Positions 1 to 5,214 of a stretch of DNA of 5,315 nucleotides are shown in pieces. The notes beneath the pieces were generated by a model. It did no database searches, was not told the origin of the DNA, and saw nothing but the letters and a program-made list of their open reading frames with translations. The translations under genes were made by a program, and so were the position numbers. Source of the stretch: Euryarchaeota archaeon UBA181 (lineage in GTDB: Archaea; Thermoplasmatota; Poseidoniia; Poseidoniales; Thalassarchaeaceae); contig DALI01000028.1 in the NCBI GenBank assembly GCA_002496725.1, positions 1-5,315 of the forward strand. Direction: 5' to 3'. The first letter of the stretch is position 1, and every line of letters begins with the position of its first letter.

Positions 1-11
1 TCTTCTTCCAT
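1..11 (-). CDS. Start of an unknown gene, cut by the left window edge
   Basis: Only the first three codons and part of the fourth are visible, reading Met-Glu-Glu and then an acidic codon (GA-). The start is well supported: the ATG sits 7 nt after a strong Shine-Dalgarno GGAGG on the same strand. It is the last visible member of the leftward run that begins with the membrane-protein gene at 1638. About 100 bp separate it from the small gene upstream. Nothing can be said about function. Confidence 0.7.
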
Positions 12-17
12 TTCGGT

Positions 18-28
18 ACCTCCTTTCT
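18..28 (-). promoter_or_regulatory. Strong ribosome binding site of the left-edge gene
   Basis: On the - strand this reads AGAAAGGAGGT, a long match to the anti-Shine-Dalgarno end of 16S rRNA. GGAGG lies 7 nt before the ATG at 11. It decides the start of the truncated left-edge gene. The strength of this site contrasts with the absence of any such site before the polymerase gene. Confidence 0.8.
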
Positions 29-31
29 CAT

Positions 32-45
32 CCGGTTTTTACCGG
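32..45. other. Short perfect hairpin upstream of the left-edge gene
   Basis: An inverted repeat CCGGT/ACCGG encloses a four-base loop (AAAA on the - strand). It lies just upstream of the Shine-Dalgarno site at 18-28. There is no T tract after it in either direction, so an intrinsic terminator is unlikely. It could be a leader or intercistronic stem that affects access to the ribosome site or processing. The rest of the 12-113 gap holds two weaker possible stems (57-70 and 75-97) and no convincing gene. Confidence 0.35.
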
Positions 46-113
46 TTGAATCTGATGGGGCTCGCACCCTTCCCGATGTCCTTCAAGCGCCGACACCTAC
101 ACGCTTCTGGCAA

Positions 114-233
114 TCACTTGCCCCAATCTTGGGCGACGAATGCCCCACCGACCATTCCGCTGATCGGCTGGCAAGTAGCCACCCCTACTGCGAGACCAAT
201 CGTCCCGCCTACTATGGCCTTTAGAAGACCCAT
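114..233 (-). CDS. Small glycine-rich membrane protein, 39 aa
   Basis: The protein begins MGLLKAIVGGTIG and is largely one hydrophobic segment (about residues 3-20). Within it Gly9, Gly13 and Gly17 form a GxxxGxxxG glycine-zipper pattern, typical of tightly packed transmembrane helices. A second Gly-rich stretch (about 25-33) follows, and the end is polar (QDWGK). The start at 233 is chosen because AAGGAG (249-244) lies 10 nt upstream. The same frame is open back to an ATG at 299, giving 61 aa with a polar N-terminal extension, but that ATG has no ribosome site. Its opening resembles the 33-aa protein encoded just upstream (both MGL, then F or L, then R or K, then A), suggesting related small membrane proteins. 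A virion membrane or holin-like role is possible but unproven. No family was recognised. Confidence 0.6.
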   Translation of the reverse strand: MGLLKAIVGGTIGLAVGVATCQPISGMVGGAFVAQDWGK

Positions 234-243
234 TGTTATCACA

Positions 244-249
244 CTCCTT
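244..249 (-). promoter_or_regulatory. Ribosome binding site deciding the 39-aa start
   Basis: AAGGAG on the - strand, 10 nt before the ATG at 233. It favours the short 39-aa product over the 61-aa version starting at 299, which has no comparable site. Confidence 0.6.
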
Positions 250-334
250 GTGTTTTTTGCCTCTGTTCCCGAGGTCACAGGATCTGGATTCCTATTCATC
301 CAGAAAGTCAGTCTTCATACGAGTTGGAGGACGA

Positions 335-436
335 TCACTCGTCACATCCACCATCGTATCCGTCTATGCCGTTCCAGTCATTCGGAGCCAAAGCTCCCAA
401 CGTCGCTATAGTAATTAGCGCTCTAAACAAACCCAT
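335..436 (-). CDS. Small protein with hydrophobic N-terminus and acidic tail, 33 aa
   Basis: This gene is short but has one of the best start contexts in the window. A ten-base Shine-Dalgarno AAGGAGGTGA lies 7 nt before the ATG, and that ATG overlaps the stop of the membrane-protein gene as TAATG. The product starts MGLFRALITIATLGALAP, a short hydrophobic stretch (about residues 3-17), followed by an acidic, Gly-rich tail with Trp21, Cys31 and a final Asp-Glu. It may be a membrane-anchored peptide or carry a short signal-like segment. It should be translationally coupled to the preceding gene, and can also be made from a separate transcript starting at the internal promoter-like repeat (467-487), with a predicted leader of 34 nt. 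Function is unknown. The opening resembles that of the 39-aa protein downstream. Confidence 0.65.
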   Translation of the reverse strand: MGLFRALITIATLGALAPNDWNGIDGYDGGCDE

Positions 437-1638
437 TAGTTTCTCACCTCCTTTTTCATTGATGATTCTCTATACAATATAATAGAATATTCTGATGATT
501 CGAAATATAAAATTCCAATAACCAGAATAGATGCCACTATAGGAATTGTCAGAAGGAATAAAACAGGGCTAAGATACCATATACCAGCAATAATCAGAGT
601 CCCCAGAAACCTTCCAATATTTCGACTATATTCTCTCAATCCCCTACCTGCTAAACCATTGCTTTCAATTTGGGCATCTACATGATCCTTTAGTACCGGG
701 AAGATCATTGAACTCCCAACAGATAATACAATCATCCCATAGATCCACCCACTCTTATTACTCAGTAAAATACACGCTACTAGAGACAGGCTAAGTCCGC
801 TTACAACCAACTGAAAGCTCCTGTTACCTTTCCTATTAGGAAAAGCTCCCAGTCCCCAGCTTATTGTCGCACCAATACTGGTGGTCGTGGCAAGAAGAAG
901 CCCCAAGCCAACCGAAGAGGAAACGCCTCCCCATGCCACTAAACCCGTTAGTATAACCAACAGACGGGCCAGATTAGTCATCCAATTGAAGGCGCCCTCC
1001 GCCATTGCTATCAAAGAAGGCAGAGAGTAAATTGCCCCTATATCGGTACGGACAGACGAGTATTCTGATGCTGCATCACAGTCTCCGCCCCCATTTAGAT
1101 TCCGTGAAAACCAATAAGATCCCAAGATAGCGATAAGGGATACTACCAGGACATGGATATGGCCAAGCATGTCAATTACTAATCCAGACAGTGCAACGAT
1201 CAATGCGCCAGCTAGCTTATCTCGAAGGTTCCATTTTGAGAAACTTAAGCCGCAGATGGATTGGACTCTGTAGTATGTCGGCCAGAAGGTACCAACAAAT
1301 AATCCGGACATGAATCCTCCAAAAGCTACTAGCCAAATGCTATCATAAAAACCACCAAGGAGCATAATTGTGAATGATATGCCCCTGCAAACTAGCGACC
1401 ACCTGATGAGAGATGGATGCAAGACGACCCTACCATGGTATACAATCCCCGAGGAAATCATCGCCGCTACTATCATCGATAATGCGAGATATACAATCCC
1501 CGGGCCACCTTCGACACTGTATGCCAATGCATACCCGCCTATGCTCCACCCGAAATTCTCCGCTATCTGGCTGAAACGCCTTGTTCGATATATCGAATGC
1601 TCCTGACTACAAATACCATCTGACTCTACTTTACTCAT
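436..1638 (-). CDS. MFS-like 12-helix integral membrane protein
   Basis: A 400-aa, strongly hydrophobic protein. Its N-terminus (about residues 1-25) is polar and basic and probably cytoplasmic. By eye, hydrophobic segments fall near 26-42, 47-67, 78-97, 101-118, 142-158, 161-178, then after a hydrophilic loop (179-200) near 205-216/222-237, 240-262, 274-293, 297-314, 341-358 and 359-380. This 6 + 6 plan with a central loop, and the ~400 aa length, fit the major facilitator superfamily. Charged patches such as GRGLREYSRNIGR (331-343), just before the last two helices, are MFS-like. No substrate can be assigned. The start at 1638 is chosen because no other start lies nearby. The predicted transcript from the repeat at 1642-1662 would begin only 7 nt before it, so translation would be almost leaderless. 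The stop overlaps the next gene's start (TAATG). An MFS-type protein in a viral operon could alter host transport or sit in a virion membrane; this is inference. Confidence 0.8.
   Translation of the reverse strand: MSKVESDGICSQEHSIYRTRRFSQIAENFGWSIGGYALAYSVEGGPGIVYLALSMIVAAMISSGIVYHGRVVLHPSLIRWSLVCRGISFTIMLLGGFYDSIWLVAFGGFMSGLFVGTFWPTYYRVQSICGLSFSKWNLRDKLAGALIVALSGLVIDMLGHIHVLVVSLIAILGSYWFSRNLNGGGDCDAASEYSSVRTDIGAIYSLPSLIAMAEGAFNWMTNLARLLVILTGLVAWGGVSSSVGLGLLLATTTSIGATISWGLGAFPNRKGNRSFQLVVSGLSLSLVACILLSNKSGWIYGMIVLSVGSSMIFPVLKDHVDAQIESNGLAGRGLREYSRNIGRFLGTLIIAGIWYLSPVLFLLTIPIVASILVIGILYFESSEYSIILYRESSMKKEVRN
444..453 (-). promoter_or_regulatory. Strong ribosome binding site inside the end of the membrane-protein gene
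   Basis: AAGGAGGTGA on the - strand is a ten-base match to the anti-Shine-Dalgarno sequence, ending 7 nt before the ATG at 436. It is embedded in the last codons of the preceding gene, where it encodes part of the Lys-Lys-Glu-Val-Arg tail. It supports the 33-aa reading frame as a real gene. Confidence 0.85.
467..487 (-). promoter_or_regulatory. Copy 1 of a 21-bp T7-type promoter-like repeat (inside the membrane-protein gene)
   Basis: On the - strand the site is TTCTATTATATTGTATA followed by GAGA, identical over all 21 bp to the copy at 1642-1662. With the G at 470 as +1, the conserved block spans -17 to +4, and TATA-G matches the initiation region of T7-family promoters. The predicted transcript has a 34-nt leader containing the strong ribosome site at 453-444, then the 33-aa gene. 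The copy is within coding DNA (about codons 385-391 of the membrane protein), so its exact conservation is not explained by protein similarity. That use by the neighbouring single-subunit polymerase is intended is an inference. Confidence 0.6.
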
Positions 1639-1641
1639 GTA

Positions 1642-1662
1642 TCTCTATACAATATAATAGAA
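1642..1662 (-). promoter_or_regulatory. Copy 2 of the 21-bp T7-type promoter-like repeat (upstream of the membrane-protein gene)
   Basis: This copy has the same 21 bp as at 467-487, in the same orientation, located between the divergent membrane-protein and polymerase genes. Taking the G at 1645 as +1 gives a transcript starting GAGATAC directly before the ATG at 1638. A host archaeal promoter cannot easily explain this copy: a TATA element here would place initiation about 27 bp downstream, inside the coding region. The flanks of the two copies differ beyond the 21 bp, which argues for a selected site rather than a recent duplication. Confidence 0.65.
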
Positions 1663-1671
1663 AATTTATAT
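1659..1671 (+). promoter_or_regulatory. Archaeal-like BRE/TATA promoter of the RNA polymerase gene
   Basis: A purine-rich AGAAAA (1659-1664) is followed by TTTATAT (1665-1671), which resembles an archaeal BRE plus TATA box. Its centre at 1668 is 27 bp before the ATG at 1695, the usual distance from TATA to transcription start in archaea, so the mRNA would be leaderless. Absence of a Shine-Dalgarno sequence before 1695 agrees. The alternative is a bacterial sigma70-type pair, TTTACT (1630-1635), 17 bp, TATAAT (1653-1658). That would give an ordinary leader but leave the gene with no ribosome site. Confidence 0.5.
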
Positions 1672-1694
1672 CCCAAAACCCCACCGTATTGAAT

Positions 1695-4600
1695 ATGAAT
1701 TATGTCACAAATGCACAAACAGATATAATTTCAGATCTAAATAAGAATGCTATAAACAGCTATTTTACCGACACTTATGTTGAGGGCCAGAGGTACGTAA
1801 TTCCAGAGTTGGGAGTCGATATGACTCAGGAGCCCGAGCCATGGCTGAAGTGGATGAAAGACACCGCTTCTTCACTCGAGATCCCAATCGATCATAGAGT
1901 TGAGGAGATACCGGGTGACCTACGTATAACCATCCGGGATGATCATGATTACCTTTGGAAGGTCTTCTTGCAAAGGAGTGTGGAGGACATGATGAATGGA
2001 AAGAGGTCGATCAGGATATTAGACAAGGTACAGAGAGAGAGCGAACAGAAAGAAACCGATGATCTAATGTCGGAACTCAGGGAAGAGCTTGTGAAGATAT
2101 TACAGAATACCATCGATAAAATAGGCGATGGAATGGATGAAAGGATAGTTAAGGCCAACAACAAAAACAAAGGAGGGCCCGTACTTAACTTATCAATCTC
2201 AGACCTCAGATTCTTATTTGAAAAGGACCCAGCCAAAAATGACAAACGCTCATGGAGCTTCTTGGAATCTGTCGCAAATAAGTGCATCTTATTGCTCTTC
2301 CAGGAGTGCAAAGTTAGATTTTATAATCGAGAAGATCCCTCTGCAGAACTACTTGCTCGCCCCAGAATAACTCTACTTGAGAGGGACTTTTACGTCAGTT
2401 TGTCAGAGTACCTATACAATGAACATGAGAAGTCCATCATGAGATTTTCTGGGCTGTGGTATGCATATCTAGAAGACAATGGCATACACGAGGGAGAAGT
2501 CATAGATCTAAGCAGAGTAGATTTTCTAGATGGACATGCGAATATTGGAGTGATGCTAGATGAAGGTGAGGAAATTAGCTTCAGAACCCTCAAGAGAGCA
2601 ACCAGAGTCTTTTCGATATTTGTCTTATCCTGCCTCTCCTCAAAATCATTGATAATCAGAAAGACTGGGAACTACGATGACATGCAACTCCACATTGATG
2701 ACGATGAGGAAGTTGATAGGAAATCAAAGTTCATGTACCCCAACATGATACAGTTTTCAGACACATTGTTAGAATGGATAGGGAAATCGGAATCCGAGGA
2801 TTTTGACCATAATGACCCTCATCCTATATTCAGAACCCTCGAAAAAGATAGAAGGAGGTACATGAACTGTCTACCGGAAAATCACCTCAAAAAAACTCAC
2901 AGAGACTCGTCCTACGGAAATTACCAACACGATGGAGGATACCTCGTTTCAATGCCATATTCGCAACTTAGAAGATCTGTATCTGGTGACAGATTCATGG
3001 GTTGGAGAAGAGTTTCAAGATGTGAAACTAGTGAAAAATCTCTGAAGGCTTTGAATATTTTACAAGCAACTCAATGGGAGATCAATCTCGATTTCATGGA
3101 TACAGTTTTTAGATTTCGCGATTCCGAAGGTGTTTCCCTCAATGACGACACAATCAAAAAGAAGTCTATGCTTATACACAGTATCGAACCCAGAGATGAA
3201 TTCCTAAGGATATTCTACAACGAACGGCTAATCGATAACGACAGAGCTAAAGAAGCCCTCTTAAGGCTGAATTATGTAAGAAAGATAATCGATATTCTAG
3301 GAAACGTCTTCTGGCATGCATGGTCTCTGGACTGGAGAGGCAGACTTTCTCCAAAGGCACCAATGCTCAGCCCACAGCAATCCGATATCGACAGAGCCAT
3401 GATAAGATTCAAACATTGGAAAATAATAGGGAAAGATGGTTGGAGATGGTTCAAAATTTTCCTATTCGGATTCTTTGAACAAAAGGAAGACTCTAGGTTC
3501 TCAGTAAATCCGTTAAAATCTTTCTCTTTGGAAGAGAGGGCCGACTGGGTGGACAATCATAAAGACATAATCAGAGGTCTAGTTGGCAATTGGTATGGCG
3601 ATAATTCTCAGAATGCCAGATTACTGGAACTAGAAGACCCAGTGGGAGCGAAGTCGGTAACATGGCAGCGAATAGCGGCAGTGGTAGAGTATGATAGACT
3701 TCTTACCAAATTTGAGGAGACTGGCGATTGGTCAAAAGTTACGTCCGGACATCCGGTACATTTCGATGCTTCCTCAAATGGACTTCAGCATCTCTCTCTC
3801 CTGCTAAACAACAGAGATTTAGCTGAGAAAGTTAATGTTATCCAAAATCCATCAAATAAAAAGATGGATATTTACGAGTATGTTTGTGAATCAGCGAAGA
3901 GATCTTGGGATAACAATGAAAGTGATCTAAAGGGCTTTCTTTCATCACTAGGTGCTGACAATGTGACATTGGACCTAGTACGAGATACGGTGTTTACCAG
4001 AAAGATCGCAAAACCTCCAACGATGACTATATTCTATGGCGCAAAGCGGTTGGAAAGAACGTTCATGGGCAAGAACGGGAAAGGTAAACCGAGGTTTATC
4101 TGCGCAAAAGGATGCAGTTCTAGCAGATGTGACCATCTTTACGATAAGAATAGCAGATTCGTTTGTTGGCATGAAGAATCACCTCTCTACAAGGCATTCA
4201 AAGACAAGGAACTAATTTCAAAATCGGGTATCCTCCATCACGAACTAAAAGGACAGGACACTGAACAAACAAGACAGCAGATCTTCGCTCGCCATCTCAA
4301 AAGAGACTACCTGAAAGCGATCAGCGATTCCACTGACGGAGCCATGGACACACTAGTGAAAACTTTAGGGAGTGCATCAGGAGGTAACGGAGACCTCTCG
4401 TGGGAACTAAATGATGGACTCAAGGTAAACCACGTCTACAACAAAAAAGAGAACTTTTTACTTCAAGCTTCAGGACTCCACTTGAATAAAATGATGAGCG
4501 ATGTGAGGGTTCAGTCTCACTCATATTACCATTTTCTCAAAGCTCTTGAAACCTCAGAAGAGTCCGAGATAAAGCTAGACAATAAACTGATTGAAGATGC

Positions 4601-5213
4601 AATAAGAGACTTCTGTGATGACAATCAACTCAAAGAAGAGAGCATGAAGCAGACCCTAAACGGTTGGAAGGCAAAGCTCTCAACGGATCAATACTCAACT
4701 GAATTCACTGATTGGGATGCTATCTGTACTAATCGACCCAAGAGAGGGACCAATAATTTCCTTAGAGCAGTCTTCCAACATGTACACAGGAATCTTTCAG
4801 AGAATCATAACGATTTCGAACAAGGATGGCTAATGAATAGCTCTATCTCCATTAAATGCGAATTTCCGGAAATTACCGAGGAGAAAGATTTTGCTAAGAT
4901 GCAATCCGCACTGGCTGCAAATTTTATCCACTCCATTGATGGGGCCCATATGAGAGCTGTAATCCGTGAATTCGATCGTAAATTAGGGGAGAAGCATGAA
5001 TATACATCATTCTGGGCAGTTCACGACTCCTTTGGAACTCATGCTTGTGACATAGAAATACTAATTCAAACCATCAAAGATGAGATGCTTAATATTCATT
5101 CTCAGGGAGATCTTTGGTACTTATTGAAACAGGGAGAAACACCAAGAGACAATGATTTTAGAAATCAGATAGAATCTCTTGAATTACAAATCTCTGACCA
5201 TCTAGTTTCGTAG
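1695..5213 (+). CDS. Single-subunit DNA-directed RNA polymerase (T7/mitochondrial superfamily)
   Basis: A 1172-aa polymerase that synthesises RNA from DNA, probably from the element's own promoters. Catalytic landmarks, in order: SLKALNILQATQWEIN (449-464), like the helix before the T7 thumb; DWRGR (546-550); motif A DASSNGLQH with metal-binding Asp691 (T7 Asp537); motif B with Arg769, Lys773, Tyr781-Gly782 (T7 Arg627, Lys631, Tyr639); HSIDGAH at 1079-1085 (T7 His784); and motif C HDSFGT with Asp1111 (T7 Asp812). All key residues are present, so it should be active. It is much longer than T7 RNAP (883 aa): about 125 extra residues lie before DWRGR, and there are insertions after motif B (Cys/His-rich, 803-826) and at the specificity-loop position (about 922-1065). 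The frame is open from 1581, but that start lies inside the divergent gene. 1695 fits the TATA spacing; ATG 1821, after GGGAG, is a weaker alternative. Arg codons are mostly AGA/AGG. Confidence 0.93.
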   Translation: MNYVTNAQTDIISDLNKNAINSYFTDTYVEGQRYVIPELGVDMTQEPEPWLKWMKDTASSLEIPIDHRVEEIPGDLRITIRDDHDYLWKVFLQRSVEDMMNGKRSIRILDKVQRESEQKETDDLMSELREELVKILQNTIDKIGDGMDERIVKANNKNKGGPVLNLSISDLRFLFEKDPAKNDKRSWSFLESVANKCILLLFQECKVRFYNREDPSAELLARPRITLLERDFYVSLSEYLYNEHEKSIMRFSGLWYAYLEDNGIHEGEVIDLSRVDFLDGHANIGVMLDEGEEISFRTLKRATRVFSIFVLSCLSSKSLIIRKTGNYDDMQLHIDDDEEVDRKSKFMYPNMIQFSDTLLEWIGKSESEDFDHNDPHPIFRTLEKDRRRYMNCLPENHLKKTHRDSSYGNYQHDGGYLVSMPYSQLRRSVSGDRFMGWRRVSRCETSEKSLKALNILQATQWEINLDFMDTVFRFRDSEGVSLNDDTIKKKSMLIHSIEPRDEFLRIFYNERLIDNDRAKEALLRLNYVRKIIDILGNVFWHAWSLDWRGRLSPKAPMLSPQQSDIDRAMIRFKHWKIIGKDGWRWFKIFLFGFFEQKEDSRFSVNPLKSFSLEERADWVDNHKDIIRGLVGNWYGDNSQNARLLELEDPVGAKSVTWQRIAAVVEYDRLLTKFEETGDWSKVTSGHPVHFDASSNGLQHLSLLLNNRDLAEKVNVIQNPSNKKMDIYEYVCESAKRSWDNNESDLKGFLSSLGADNVTLDLVRDTVFTRKIAKPPTMTIFYGAKRLERTFMGKNGKGKPRFICAKGCSSSRCDHLYDKNSRFVCWHEESPLYKAFKDKELISKSGILHHELKGQDTEQTRQQIFARHLKRDYLKAISDSTDGAMDTLVKTLGSASGGNGDLSWELNDGLKVNHVYNKKENFLLQASGLHLNKMMSDVRVQSHSYYHFLKALETSEESEIKLDNKLIEDAIRDFCDDNQLKEESMKQTLNGWKAKLSTDQYSTEFTDWDAICTNRPKRGTNNFLRAVFQHVHRNLSENHNDFEQGWLMNSSISIKCEFPEITEEKDFAKMQSALAANFIHSIDGAHMRAVIREFDRKLGEKHEYTSFWAVHDSFGTHACDIEILIQTIKDEMLNIHSQGDLWYLLKQGETPRDNDFRNQIESLELQISDHLVS

Positions 5214-5214
5214 T

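Noticed and set aside
32..45. Intrinsic terminator
   Set aside because: The stem is only 5 bp and no T tract follows in either direction.
40..113. tRNA on the - strand, suggested by GGGTGCGAGCCC resembling a T arm
   Set aside because: The loop lacks the normal TTC, the 5-bp stem has a mismatch, and no acceptor or anticodon arm pairs at the required distances.
234..299. 61-aa version of the small gene starting at 299
   Set aside because: No Shine-Dalgarno site at 299, whereas the ATG at 233 has AAGGAG at a good distance. Kept only as an alternative; an 8-codon frame (MKTDFLDE) ending over ATG 299 could permit reinitiation, but this is weak.
46..411. 121-aa + strand open frame
   Set aside because: It lies antisense to the two small - strand genes, which have clear ribosome sites. 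It has none itself, and its composition looks like a translated complement.
400..425. Third T7-like promoter around CTATAG in the 33-aa gene (- strand ATTACTATAGCGA)
   Set aside because: Only the TATAG core matches. The upstream half disagrees with the 21-bp repeat at most positions.
1370..1606. 78-aa + strand open frame
   Set aside because: Antisense shadow inside the membrane-protein gene, no ribosome site.
1630..1658. sigma70-like promoter TTTACT-17-TATAAT for the polymerase gene
   Set aside because: The fit is fair, but TATAAT lies within the 21-bp repeat whose other copy faces no + strand gene, and the resulting mRNA would have no ribosome site. Not excluded if the host is bacterial.
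1581..1694. Longer polymerase start at 1581 (1210 aa)
   Set aside because: It overlaps the 5' end of the divergent membrane-protein gene and would place the TATA-like element and the repeat inside the coding region. The extra 38 residues have no resemblance to the family. ATG 1695 fits the promoter spacing.
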